From Armigeres subalbatus (taxonomy: Eukaryota > Arthropoda > Insecta > Diptera > Culicidae): 64,000 nt of DNA. Location of the stretch: NCBI RefSeq assembly GCF_024139115.2, contig NC_085140.1, positions 417,830,283 through 417,894,282 of the forward strand, in the 5' to 3' direction. Positions within the stretch are counted from its first letter, which is position 1. The number at the start of each line of letters is the position of its first letter. Position numbers and translations under genes: made by a program. The notes beneath the pieces are model-generated. The model was not told the origin of the DNA. It worked only from the letters and a program-made list of their open reading frames with translations, and did no database searches. Shown in pieces: positions 24,329-35,890 of the stretch.

Positions 24329-26894
24329 TCAAAAAGCTTCTACTCTCCGCTGATAGCACTCAATATCTTCCGCCAGGCTGATGCAGATAGGGACCATCCC
24401 GGTGATAACGCATACTGCCTCCGACGATATCGTTCTGTAGGCGCTCTTAACTCGTATGGCCATCAGCCGGAACGCACTTTGCAGTCTTCTACGGTTCCGC
24501 TTGGTTTCCAGCGCATTACCCCAAGCAGGGACTCCATACCGCAGTATCGATGACGAGACACTAGCTAGTAGGCGTCTGGTGCTACTTCTTGGACCGCCAA
24601 CGTTTGGCATGATCCTTGCTATTGCGGTCATAGCCTTCGCCGACTTTTCGCAGACGTAATCGACGTGGCTATTGAAATTTAGCCGTTCGTCGATCATCAC
24701 TCCCAGATATATCAATGATCGCATCGATGCAATAGCATGATCACCAATGACAATCTCCATCCTCTGAATCGCCTTACAGTTGCTGACTAATAGCACCTCC
24801 GTCTTATGGTGAGCTATTTGTAGCTTCGCTCCGTTCATCCAGCTCTCGATCATTGCTATCGTCTCCATCGCCAACCTCTACCTCTTCAAGTGTCTCGCCC
24901 ATCACTGTTAGTGACACGTAGTCCGCCAAACCCACGATTTTAACTTTTATAGGCAACCGCAGACTCAGGACTCCATCGTACATCCCGTTCCAAAGAGTTG
25001 GACCGAGAATGGAGCCTTGAGGAACGCCCGCTGTAACCCGCATCGACTTACGCCCTTCGTTAGTGTCGTACACCAACACTCTGCTCTGAAAGTAGCTCTT
25101 CAGGATATGGCACAGGTACCCAGCCAGCACACATGTTTCACATAGTTTCGCAACTCATATACGATCAAATTTAGTCACAATCAAGTTGCTGCAACCATCT
25201 TTGTCTAACTTGTGTTGCTCGGGTAAGCTGGCACTATTGAACGCATTTTTTACGTCTATTGTTACCACTGCGCAATATCGATCTCCTCTTCGCTTCTGTT
25301 TGGATGCCTTCTCAGTGCTCTCGAGCACTGTCCGAATCGCATCCACCGTCGATACTCCTTTGCGGAACCCAAACTGCATCTTCGACAGTCCGCGCTCGCC
25401 CTCCGTACATTTCGCAAGCCTATTCAGGATAATCCTCTCCAGGAGCTTCCCGAGTGTGTCCAACAGACATATAGGTCTGTAGGAAGCCGAATTACCCGGA
25501 GGCTTTCCTGGCTTCAGCAGCAACACCAGCTTCTGAATCTTCTACATTTCTGAGAAGTTGCCTTCGTCCGGGCACTTTTGCAGCACCGTTCTGAACATAC
25601 CCGGACATGCCACGAGCGCAGCTTTCAGCGCCACGTTCGGTATTCCATCCAGACCGGAGGCTTTCTCCGCTTATGCAAGCTCCTCATTGGACACTTGTTG
25701 ATACTCAGCGTTTGTTTCTTCTTCTTCTTCTTCTTCTTCGCCGTACGGTATTGGTGGCCACGTGGTCAAGTCGTGTTTGGGAAAAGGCCCTCCACGAGTG
25801 CTTGTGCTTGATCTTTTCTTGACTTTTCGGCTCGTTTCGATGGACCCTTCATCTTCGCCATCACGACTCTATAAGCGTCCCCCCATGGGTTGGCGTCTGC
25901 TTCTCGACACAACTCCTTGTAACAGTCTGACTTGCTAACTTTGATGGCCTTTTTTAAAGCGGTCCTAGCTTCCCGGAACGCCGCCTTGCGCTCCTCTATC
26001 TCTGGTTCCGTCCTCGCTCTCTGTGCCCGCCTCCTGGCTCTGAGACAAGCAGCACGAAGCGTACTGAGTCCTTCTTTCCACCAGTAAGCTGGACGCCGAT
26101 TGCTTCTCCAGTTTACACGGCATACGCGATCTCGGTACTACTGTACGATCGAAGTGCCTCGACGAAGAGGTCTTTATTGAAGGCTTTCGTCTTCCACTTC
26201 CTCTCGCTGGTTATCCTTCTCCGCGTTTCACCATTGTTTCGTTGGCCGATACGGTAACGTATCGCCTGATGGTCGCTATGGGTGTAGTCTTCACTTACTT
26301 TCCACTTTCCAGTCCATGTTTGTCGTCAGTGAAAGGCTACAGAACGTGATGTCAATTATAGACTCCCTCCCGTCTCTCCGAAATGTGCTCACGGAGCCTT
26401 CATTGCACAATCGTACATCTAGCTTCGCTAGAGCTTCCTGCAGCGCATATTCTCTTATGTTGGTCACTATACTGCCCCACTCCACAGCCAAGGCATAAAA
26501 GTCACCTGTTATAACTACTGGGCTTCGTTCGATCAGCTTGTTGGATAAGTGATCCATTATATGATTAACCGTTCCACGGTGCAACGTGGAGATGCACAGC
26601 AGCTGCATACAAAGACGCCGTTGATTTAGGCAATCACGAAGCCCATGAACTCTCCACTTCTTCTTGAATTGGGAATTTACCGAAGACTTGTAACGCAGCC
26701 ATTCCCGAACTATCTGTCACCCAGTTGCCGTTATCAGGAGGAACTCGATACGGCTCTGCAATTATCGCGACATCGCACATCGTTTCCGTTGTTGACTGCC
26801 ACAACAGTTGCAGTACGGTTTCGCAGTGATTCAGATTAATCTGGATTATCTCCACTACTGTTGACCTGCGATCGTCCTCTTGAAGGCAGGGCAT
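24329..26894 (-). pseudogene. R1/LOA-like LINE ORF2 (endonuclease + RT), broken
   Basis: Read from 26894 down. The endonuclease starts IIQINLNHCETVLQLLWQS and DVAIIAEPYR. GDFY (normally GDFN) falls in 26291-26608, and YTHSDHQAIRY near 26260-26290 supplies the SDH motif. A linker follows, containing a GAA microsatellite (25709-25740). The RT reads ASGLDGIPNVALKAA near 25640, RPICLLDTLGKLLERIILNR in 25155-25526, QFGFRKGVSTVDAIRTV, GVPQGSILGPTLWN, then ADYV in place of ADDV at about 24918-24926. The thumb region (24329-24874) ends at CYQRRVEAF. Intact relatives continue with a C-terminal zinc finger, absent here. Several frameshifts, in-frame stops and a 105-bp insertion (25119-25223) break it. 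It starts two bases after the ORF1 stop, the usual coupled arrangement. Placement in R1 versus LOA is uncertain. Confidence 0.85.
25119..25223. mobile_element. 105-bp MITE inside the R1-like RT
   Basis: The ends cccagccagcacacatgtt (25119 on) and, on the minus strand, cccgagcaacacaagtt (from 25223) are imperfect inverted repeats. TA lies on both sides (25117-25118, 25224-25225). The sequence does not fit the RT, which reads NAFNSAS on one side and YLCHILKSYFQ on the other. About 15 codons of RT are missing at the same point, so the site also carries a deletion. Confidence 0.5.
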
Positions 26895-26896
26895 TT

Positions 26897-27490
26897 TTAG
26901 CCACCCGTCTGATGGTCATTTCCATCCTCTGGAGTGCAAAGCATGCACTTGGGTCTTTGTGTGCAGTCTTTCGCAAAATGACCTGTTTCCCCGCATTTCC
27001 AACACATGTTGGATCTGTCCGGACCTTTACAAGCCCCTGCCCGGTGTCCGAAGCTCAAACATTTGAAGCATCTCTCCGCTGGGGTCAGGGATTATGCAAT
27101 GCGCTCCTGCATAATCGAGCAATCAATCGCAGGGTCCATCTTTAACTCGAAGAGCATATCTCCGGTTTGTGTGCGACTTGTCCATACTACACCCAACCCA
27201 ACGCCCAAGTCCCTCAGCTCCGGATCTTCTCTAACCTTCTTGCGGAGCGCTGCATACGTGCTTACGTCGCGTCGTTCGCCTTGACAAGTACGGCTTCCCC
27301 CTTTGGTGGCTTCTGACGAGGCGGAGGCTCTGCTCCATTTTTCTTGCCTCTTTTCGTTTCAGCTGTCTATTTCTTTTCTTCTTCTGGCCAACTACGGTAC
27401 TCCATCCTGCTCCCTGTGAAGTAGCGACGGCGGCAGCGTCCTCCCGCGTTCGGTTCTTTAGACCCGCCTGGTCTCCCTTTCCCGGCAATG
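26897..27490 (-). pseudogene. R1/LOA-like LINE ORF1 (gag-like), broken
   Basis: The C-terminal part (27073-26897) is open and reads RCFKCLSFGHRAGAC, then CWKCGETGHFAKDC, then CMLC...DH. These are two perfect CX2CX4HX4C zinc knuckles plus a third partial one, ending at TAA 26899-26897. Such knuckles bind nucleic acid in LINE ORF1 proteins. Upstream, ELRDLGVG and GDMLFELKMDPAIDCSIMQE can be read before an in-frame TAA. The N-terminal part (27231-27488) is basic (KKKRNRQLKRKEARK) and lies in another frame, so at least one frameshift separates it. The upstream start is taken at 27488 (MPGKGDQ). Confidence 0.75.
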
Positions 27491-28075
27491 GAGACTAATG
27501 TACTCTCCACCCCAGCCAATGTTCCATGGATTGTCATTGCAAGCAGTTAAGTCCATGCGAGGGTTGACACGGACGCACTTATATGGCCGTTTTCAGAGCC
27601 GATCGTGCACTCGGGAAAATCTCAACCGAGCCTAGTACTCACCAAGAAAAATTGGTGAACGAGTATTGAACGTATTCCTCCGGTTTTTTACCGGGACGAA
27701 GGCGGCCGTACTGTTAGCCCACTCGCCATTTCAAGCCGGTGTCACCCTGCCTTACTCAGGGAGTAGAACAGGACGACCGTCAGCCCAAAATCGTCGTTTT
27801 CAATCCACTATCCAGATTCTGTCCGTTATCGTAAGCCGTGACCAGTATACCATAATTAGGACCTTACTGGTATCGATCCTGATGTGCCGGTTGGCACTCC
27901 CGGCTGAAGTGCTTTGGAAGCGGAACGGATCGCGTGTACAGAGCTGCCTATAGACCTGTGGTTTTTTGTAGACATTCAACAGAGCCCACTGTCAAACCTC
28001 CGCCACGTCCCCTAGGCAGATTCCGCTTGGGCTGGCTGGGAACCAGTGAACTGGTATCAGGGCCCGGTCATCTTC
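27491..28075 (-). other. Probable 5' UTR of the R1/LOA-like LINE
   Basis: Non-coding on the minus strand and GC-richer than the surroundings, continuous with ORF1. It holds the ~60-bp module (27961-28022) shared with 32399-32457 and 32798-32855. The two plus-strand frames here (27666-27953, 27934-28218) are antisense and have no motif. The 5' end is placed only approximately. Confidence 0.5.
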
Positions 28076-30832
28076 CGAGGGAAACGCCAAGTGGTGGTTT
28101 TTCATTGGCGCCCGGGAACAAGTCCCGAGCTCCCACCTCGTGTGTGATTAATACGATTAGTGTAGCTTTCCTCTTCAATCCGAAGCATCATCCATATTCT
28201 CAAAGCTACGTGCTATAACAGCAATGTCGTGGACGAGGCGAAGTATCTGAGGAAAATGGTATCACTTGACTTATTATTATCTGCTTTTCGTATTGCTCCC
28301 TCCAAAACAATATTAAATAGTTGATCTGTACACCCGAAACCAAATTTTAAATTATCGTATAAAATATTGGCATATACAATTCTGCAAGGTTTTAATACAA
28401 CAAATGTAAGTTTTTCCAAACAGATACTGTATTAAAATAATACGAAATGGCAAGCATTCAATAAAATGGTTATACTACAAATTTTGGCGTGTCCTATCAA
28501 ACTAGTTGAGCAACCGATAGTAGCACAAAGAAACTTAAGGTATTATTCGATTGTTTTTGTTAGAGACCTGTTTGAACAAAGGAAACACAAAATTATCGAG
28601 AACATCTGACAATTTCTGTACGACGGGTTACATTTCTCACGCATTGTTTATGCAACATTTGTTTTCACTTTCTATCCACTAATATGCGCACAAGCATTAC
28701 GCACATTGATTGATTGTAATGCAGTTGCATAGCACTATGGTAACAAAACGTTCACACAAGACGATGCGTAGGGGAGCGCAAGCGAAGAGGTTTGCCACTT
28801 TCCATTACAGCTCATCATCACGCATTGCCATCAGACCAACCGGACCAGTCCGGTAGCGGCACGAACCAATTGGTTGGCAGCGATCGATGCGGTAGTTTTT
28901 CCATTTCAATTAAAATGTTTTGCTCCTCTCCGTCGAACCATCGCCGTCGCACAATTTCCTTCGTCGTTTCATCGTATTGCTGATTTTAAACAGTTTGGAT
29001 TCCACTTTGGCATTTTTCCAATTAACAATCGATTCGTGCGAGTAGCTGATGCCATGGATACGACGAGCACTCTTTAAACTAACATCGCGGGACCACAAAC
29101 GTGTGTACGAATTTATTAGGAAAAATTTCTCCTCCAACGCTAATTACGCCTCACACTATACGATAATAAATGCTGAAATAATGTTACCACTTTTCTGGTT
29201 GATTGGTTTAGCTCATATATAGAATTGATGTATACAGTTAGATGTCTTCCGATCGTGCAGCAATCAAACTGATTGGAAATGTCAATGAACTTTGCATCCA
29301 GTTTGTATCCTAGGATGTTTGTACGAAGAAATAGTCTATGCGATAAATGTCTGCTATTAAAACTATGCTTCATCTATTACTTTGTGTTAGTTTCTTACAT
29401 GTTCACGATGTTCTTGTTTCTACTGAAACTTGGACATTATCGGAAGGCATGATGTATGCAGAAACACGTCTCCTAGCCTAGGCTTACTAGAATGCAACCA
29501 GATACTAGCTGTTATGAGGGTAAATATTTAATTATATTATCCAAACATGATTTAAAGTACAACATGTGACTAAAATCGCTAATAAATACGCATCATGGTT
29601 CCCTAGAAAATTGTCATGATTAATTAATTAATGGCACTTGTAAATCAGCATAAATTTGATAAAATTAATCAAACTGATTAGCGAACCGGACCGGTTTACA
29701 TGCGAATCCCGACTGGTAAACAAGATAATTTCCATTTCTTCTTAAACTAACCGCCCTTTTCGCGCCAGTTTCGATGCAATCTCGTACGAGCGAAGAAAAA
29801 CAAACGGTAAATCGTCGCACCACGACAGAGAGTGTGGGATGATATATGCGCCGCCACTTCGCGACAGGGAGACCCACTACCCAGCAGTATCCGCAGCAGA
29901 CCTGAGACCACAACCAGCCGCGGCGGAGGGGCATTATACGTTGATTATATAATAAATGAGAAATTAACTTGGCTTAAGTGAGTTGCGGACCGGTCGGTAA
30001 AGGGGGGGAGAGCCAAGCCAATAGCGTCAGAATTAAGCATGCTCCAGGAAAGCTCGGGGTGCTTTGAAGCATGGAAGAGGACCTGATGCTGAGTGGAATG
30101 ACCAAGTTAATGGGTTATATTTGTTTTACTCGCCGTTACCCGGCGTGTGGCGGGTCGTCCTGTTCCCTGCCGGGTTGAGGGAGCTCGAATTGCGCGCACA
30201 AGAGCTAGGCTATTCTCATTCTCAACCTAATGAATGGAAGGGTGTAATGTTCGGATTTCTGATAAATGGGAGAACGGAACTGTTGGACTTTTATGAGACT
30301 TTTGGAATAATTGCGGAACCTACATTCTGCGAAGAAACTGATGATGATTGATGATGTAATGATCGCTATAACTTTACAAACCTTCACAGCACTCATGATA
30401 GTCAGCAGTAGTTTATGTAGGTTTCCAACTTCATGAACAATGGTTTACCTGGAAATACAAAATAGGAAAGATACAGTGTTATTCCTTTTTAAATTTCATT
30501 GGTACATTATGTTTTATAATATAGTTTAATTTCTGTCGAGCTTCTTGGAGGAAAATTACACAATTACGAGGGTAAAATTTTTCCCAGCAATTTTAGAATG
30601 CACTTCCATTATTCTAGGTCTGGGAAATAACCGGATATGTGCGTAACACCTACATACAGAGGGTCATATTTTAATTATAATCAACTAAATTCTACTAAAT
30701 ATGGCTTGAATAAAAGATTATACCTATAGATCGTTGGGAATTGATATATCTATGCATTAACCACTTATATTGCCTACCACGTCCAAAATAGTGTAAGAGT
30801 TGTTACATCTAGAGCTTTAGCGTTAGTATGGC
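28076..30832. other. No gene recognised
   Basis: AT-rich DNA with a few GC-rich islands near 28800-28890 and 29980-30200. A plus-strand frame of 95 aa (30064-30351, starting MKHGRGPDAEWND) has no known motif and no clear start context. A dispersed-repeat arm lies at 28370-28398. The cattggcgcccgggaacaag stretch near 28105 resembles a primer-binding site but no LTR could be drawn. Confidence 0.35.
28370..28398 (+). repeat. 29-bp dispersed repeat arm
   Basis: Identical over 29 bases (gcatatacaattctgcaagg...) to the reverse complement of 42219-42247, the right arm of an inverted-repeat element there. A weaker partner, gtattaaaataatac, follows at 28429-28443. Confidence 0.7.
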
Positions 30833-30846
30833 CTCCCAGCGCCCTT

Positions 30847-32517
30847 TTTTTTTTTTAACGAGGGTAATGGAAATCTGCAAACAGACACCTGGGGAGGCGA
30901 ACCCAGATAGTGTGGGGATGGGGTCACCACTCCCGACCCACTAAAACCAACTCCTTCCTCTCCAGTCATTCCCCCGGCCCGCAATTAAGCAATACTTCGG
31001 GGGATGACTATTGGGCATTGCGCTCCCTCCATGACGTACACAAGTGCACGTATGCGCCTCAACTCTTCGACACTCCCCATGAAACACATTTGCACAAGAC
31101 ATACTGGCACCACATGTGCCCCAACACTCACCTGCCTATGCCGCTTGAATGACTGCAAGGGACTAACAGGGACCCTGCAGGGGGTACCCCATGCCGCCAT
31201 CTCACAACATAGACAGTCCTCACTCAGTGTGGTGTTCACCCCATCCTGCAACAGGGTGGCACCACTTGTCTACCAAGCCGGAGGCGACCCTAGGTTGGTG
31301 GCTCCTATGCCGCTCCTACCTCAGCTACGAGGCAGACCCTTTCATGTCTCCTATTTCTGAGGTGCCGAAGAGGCATCAACCCCCCGACACTCCTGCCAGT
31401 CATAGCGAGACTTTCGTGTCCCCTACTTCTGAGGTGCCGCAGAGGTATCGGCCCCCCGACACTCCTGCCAGGCCTAGCGAGACTTCACTCATTCCGTCCC
31501 TGACAGCCGGATCACACTACTGCCTAAGCAGCCACTCTGACCATACGTACCATGCGAGTCTAACTTGTGTGCTCGCTCATACATTCAGTCCCAATCGCTT
31601 GCACCACTTGTGCACCACTCTCTTTGACATTCAGTCACTCACTCAGTGGGGGTTATAATACCCCCATCTCCCATTTTTATCCACTCTGTGCACCTCCTGT
31701 GCATCGTTTGGGCGTGGAACACCCGGCACGTCAGGCGTGCCTAACACTCACCTACCCAGGCTTTGATACTGCCAACAGGTCACCGTTAGGTACTTTGCAG
31801 GCAGCACCCACCTATTGACATTTCGAAGCCCAGATAGTCCTCAGCCAGTGTGGTGGTCTCCCCATCCTGCAACGGGGTGGCACCACTTACCTTACATGTC
31901 ACCGATTTCTGAGGTGCCGCAGAAGCATCAACCCCCCGACACTCCTGCCAGACGCAGCGAGACTTTCGTGTCCCCTACTTCTGAGGTGCCGCAGAGGTAT
32001 CTGCCCCCCGACACTCCTGCCAGGCCTCACCAGACTTCAGTCATTCTACCACTACCGACCATGCGTACCATGCGAGACTTACTTGTGTGCTCACCCATAC
32101 ACTCGGTCCCTCACTCTGTGGGGGTATTACGAGTAATACCCCTAACTCCCATTCGCTTGCACCACATGTGCACCACTTGGGGGTGTGTGGGTACCACCCA
32201 CTGCCACCCGCTTGCCGCCGAAGCAGCCCTCACTCTGTAGAACCTCCACAGGCTCCGTTAACGACCTGGCTAATTGTTTCACCCCCCAGGCCATTCATCC
32301 CTTCGGCACGGGTCGCCTGACACCTTGGGATTCGGGGTTAGGGGCTTGTATGCTTTAAGCGGCACACGGTCGCTTGATAAGGTTTGCTTGCGGATATGTG
32401 GTTTTTGGGAGGGAATTAACAGCGCCCCCTGTTAACCCCACCACCTCCTAGGCAGAACCCCCTGACTTACAGACAGCTGGGGAGGGGTCGTCAAGCCCTT
32501 GGACATGGTCCCTGCTG
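30847..32517 (-). mobile_element. Poly(A)-tailed non-autonomous element with 14-bp TSD
   Basis: ctcccagcgccctt occurs at 30833-30846 and again at 32518-32531. Directly after the left copy is a T-run (30845-30856), that is a poly(A) tail on the minus strand, so the element is a minus-strand retroposed insertion. Its 5' region carries the ~60-bp module (32399-32457) also found 5' of the RTE-type and R1-like LINEs here. The body is a diverged ~600-bp tandem duplication with 72-bp sub-repeats. I find no RT, endonuclease or gag on either strand. Plus-strand frames of 118-155 aa (31004-31360, 31191-31658, 31815-32240) are antisense to the inferred direction. It looks like a LINE-mobilised derivative about 1.67 kb long. 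Confidence 0.65.
31130..32250. repeat. ~600-bp tandem duplication with 72-bp sub-repeats
   Basis: Blocks in the first copy recur in order in the second. cagtgtggtg is at 31225 and 31846 (offset 621). The tctgaggtgc blocks start at 31344 and 31896 (offset 552), so 69 bases differ between them. Within each copy a 72-bp unit occurs twice (31344/31416 and 31896/31968), with ccccccgacactcctgcca in every unit. On the plus strand each unit reads SEVPxxxxPPDTPA, 24 residues, in frame in both copies. Confidence 0.85.
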
Positions 32518-32857
32518 CTCCCAGCGCCCTTGGCGAAACCTTTGTGAGGCGTCTCTTACTTATAAAAAGAAATAAATAGGTTGTGTATTTTTCATTGGAC
32601 TACGAAATGGTGAGTTGACATCCGGGAAGGGGCGCCTAACATAGCTCTGGTCCTCACAAGTTCCAATACTCACGCTTCCACGGGTCCTCCGATGACAATT
32701 AACCGCCAGCTAAGGGTTGCGTACTTAGCTGGTAGTGTAACCTGGGCACTGTTGTCCTTCTAACATCAGCTAGAGTGAGAGTGTGCGTCCTGTGGGGTCT
32801 GCCTAGGATGTGGTGGGGTTCGACAATGGGCTCTGTTGAACTTCTATAAAAAGCTGC

Positions 32858-35800
32858 ATGTGTCCCCAAGAAGGCCCTATCAAAGCGACCATGTGCCGCT
32901 CAAAGCGCACTAGCCTAGTCCAGCGTCTGTTCTGGCATCCAGCGGCTGAGTTTAAAATGCTATTCCCCGGAAGCTATACCAATGATGGCAGCTCCGTCCC
33001 GGTGGATAGGGAACCTTGGGCCAACAACCTACTGTTCCAGAAACATCAATTTGTTCGAGAATCCGATAATGAAAGAATACGGACTGATTTTACGGCGACG
33101 ACTCTTAGCGCGAAACAACGGACAAGAATAGGAACATGGAACGTTTTAACCCTAGCCCAGGAGGATAAATTGGCACAACTTGCCAATGAGGCACGCCGCT
33201 AGAAACTTGAGATCCTGGGATTGAGTGAAGTCTGTTGGCTAAACTTTGGAGAACACAGAACGCCGTCGGGACAAGTTCTGTTAAACTCTGGTTTACGAGG
33301 TGAACACGCTCCCCGGCATCGCGGAGTTGGCTTCCTACTAAGCGCTCAGGCACACTCTGCGCTTATGAAATGGGAACCTATAAGTGAAAGGATAATCGTT
33401 GCCAGATTTAGAACACGGGTCCGAAACCTTACTATAATCCAATGTTATGCGCCAACCGAAGCTGCCGATCTGGAAGACAAAGAGAACTTCTACAGTCAAC
33501 TCAATGCCGTCGTAGATAGGGTCGTCCGAAGGGTGATATCAAGATCTGTTTGAGCGTCTTCAATGCGAAGATCGGATCCGACAACTCGAACCATGAGCGC
33601 ATTATGGGACGCCATGGTCTCGGAGAAATGAGCGAAAACGGAGAGCTGTTTGCAGAATTTTGTGGTAATAACGACATGGTGATCGGGGGATCGCTCTTTT
33701 CTCATCGACCGGTTCACAAGGTCACGTGGGTCTCCCGTGACGGCTTTACAGAAAATCAAATCGACCACATCTGCATCAGCCGAAAATGGAAACGGAGCCA
33801 TCTTGATGTACGGAATAAACGTAGTGCCGACATCGCGTCTGATCATCACCTCCTCATCGGCGAAATATGCCGGCGCATTGCGCGGATTCGTCGGCAGGAG
33901 GAAAGAGTTGGACGACGATTCAACACACGCCGACTGGAAGATGCCACGGTGAAACGGTCCTTCGTTGAAGAACTGGAGACGCGTGCTGCAGATATTCCGG
34001 AAGGTGGCAGCGTGGAAGACCAATGGACCGCCATCAAGAATGCCTTCATCGCCACCAGCGAGAACAATCTGGGCGAAGTGCGCACCCAGAGAAAACAATG
34101 GATCACCGATGAAACCTGGAGGAAGATAGAGGAGCGAAGAGAAGCCAGAGCCGCGATAGAGCGATCAAAACCCAGAGGAGCCAAAGTCATAGCCCGTCAA
34201 CGATATTCGGCTCTGGAGAAGGAAATGAAACGCTCATGTCGACGGGACAAGCGAGCGTGGGCGGAATCTCTAGCCGACGAAGGAGAGAGAGCCGGAGCAA
34301 CCGGGGAAATTCACTTCCTCTGCGATATCTCACGCCACAAAGCAGGGCGAAGATGAATGCAACGATGCCTGTGAAAGACACGAATGGTTATTTACCGAGT
34401 TATTGAACGACCCAACTGACCAGCTGAAACGCTGGTTCGAGCACTTCGAACAACTTTTTCAGGTGCAAGCCAGGCCACCACCACCACGGCATGATCTGCC
34501 TAGATCCAACGTATAACACACGTCAATACCGAAGCTCCATCACTGCTAGATATTTAAACCGCCATCCAAAGCATATGATCGATTAAAACCCCAGCTCAAA
34601 GCTTATTTCGTAATATCTGGGACACCGCAACTTTCCCGGTCGACTGGATGCAAGGTATCTTAGTCTTCTTCTTCTTATTGGCATTACATCCCCACTGGGA
34701 CATTGCCGCCTCGCAGCTTAGTGTTCATTAAGCACTTCCACAGTTATTAACTGCGAGGTTTCTAAGCCAAGTTACCATTTCTGCATTCGTATATCATGAG
34801 GCTAACACGATGATACTTTTATGCCCAGGGAAGTCGAGACAATTTCAAATCCGAAAATTGTCTAGACCGGCACCGGGAATCGAACCCAGCCACCCTCAGC
34901 ATGGTCTTGCTTTGTAGCCGCGCATCTTACCGCACGGCTAAGGAGGGCCCCAAGGTATCATAGTGAAGGTGCCCAAAAAGGTGGACCTGACTATATTCGA
35001 TAGCTGGCGAGGCATTATGTTGCTGTGTACCGTTCTCGAAGTTCTATGCAAAGTTATCCTAGCCCGGATTCAGGAGAAGATCGATGCAACTCTCCGGCGA
35101 CAGCAGGTCGGATTCCGTGCCGGAAGATCCTGTGTGGACCATATTGTCACGCTCCGTATCATTCTAGAGCTGGTCAACGCATTCCAAGAGTCCCTTTACT
35201 TGGTATTTATTGACTACGAAAAAGCCTTCTCAATCACGAGAATATGTGGGGCGCCCTGAGACGCAGGAGGTTCCTAAGAAAATCATCGGCCTCATCGAGG
35301 CACAGTACGAGGCCTTCTAGTGCTGAAAGCTTCCAATATCTTGGAAGCCAAATGGCATCAGACGGCGGTACCAAGATCGACATAAAATATCTGAAAAAAA
35401 CAGGCGGATAAGTGAACGCACCAAAATACGAATTTTCAACTCTAACGTGAAATCTGTGCTGTTCTAGCGAAACATGGTGTGTATCAGTGAAGAACACTCA
35501 ACGGCTGCAGCTGTTCTTCAACAGATGCCTGCGGTAAATAATTCGGGCCTGGTGGCCTCACAACTGGATCTCAAACAACGAGCTCCATCGTCGTTGTCAC
35601 CAGAGGCCAGAGGACAGTAATTCGGGATCGGAAGTGAGGCTGGGTCGGCTACACTCTACGTAGGGGCGGAAACGAAATCTGTAAACAATCATTAGACTAG
35701 AACCCAGCGGGACATCGCAAGAAGAGGCAGACCCAGAGGCTCATGGCGGCGAAGCCTCAATGAAGAAATAAAAGAAATCGATCGAAATCTAACCTGGCAA

Positions 35801-35870
35801 CAGGTTAGAGCGATAGCTGGACATCGCTCAGGATGGAGATCTTTCAAGTCGGCCCTTTGCACTACCGGAG
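32858..35870 (+). pseudogene. RTE-type endonuclease-RT ORF, broken
   Basis: A frame from ATG 32858 reads into TRIGTWNVLTLAQEDKL (endonuclease start), meets an in-frame TAG at 33200-33202 and continues in the same frame: LEILGLSEVCW, ITERIIVARF-like, LTIIQCYAPTEA. A two-base insertion near 33520 shifts the frame. From there to 34356 it reads SVFNAKIGSDN (normally GDFNAK), HGLGEMSENGELF, QIDHICISRKW and SDHHLLIGE. The RT follows as FDSWRGIMLLCTVLEVLCKV, QQVGFRAGRSCVDHI and FIDYEKAF (34960-35240). Reading then jumps from KKIIGLIEAQYEAF (35280-35320) to ESFQYLGSQMASDGGTK (35326-35380), so the YADD-bearing palm is deleted. RGRPRGSWRRSLNEE (about 35720) and LTWQQVRAIAGHRSGWRSFK are the usual RTE C-terminus. 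Confidence 0.85.
34664..34950 (-). mobile_element. Full-length Feilai-like SINE inserted in the RTE RT
   Basis: The (TTC)n end lies at 34664 and the tRNA-like 5' end (ggctaaggagggcccc complement) at 34950. The B box is ggttcgattcccggtgccgg on the minus strand. Target duplications are caaggtatcttag (34651-34663) and caaggtatcatag (34951-34963), 12 of 13 identical. The insertion lies between the linker and RT of the LINE and is younger than it. Confidence 0.9.
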
Positions 35871-35890
35871 GTGTACACTGTAGGTGTACA

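Larger units (their letters stand above)
32550..35890 (+). mobile_element. RTE-type LINE, interrupted and deleted
   Basis: Covers a ~300-bp non-coding 5' region (with the shared module at 32798-32855), an endonuclease-RT frame and a C-terminal end at about 35870. Elements of this class carry one ORF with an APE-type endonuclease and RT. It is interrupted by a SINE (34664-34950) and has lost the RT palm. Gene details are in the next entry. Confidence 0.75.

Noticed and set aside
25709..25740. (ttc)n tract as a SINE tail
   Set aside because: No SINE body adjoins it; it is a microsatellite within the LINE linker.
28105..28140. cattggcgcccgggaacaag as an LTR primer-binding site
   Set aside because: No LTR boundary or gag frame accompanies it.
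31004..32240. Three plus-strand frames of 118-155 aa as host or viral genes
   Set aside because: They lie antisense inside a retroposed element and its tandem duplication, overlap each other and lack any domain.
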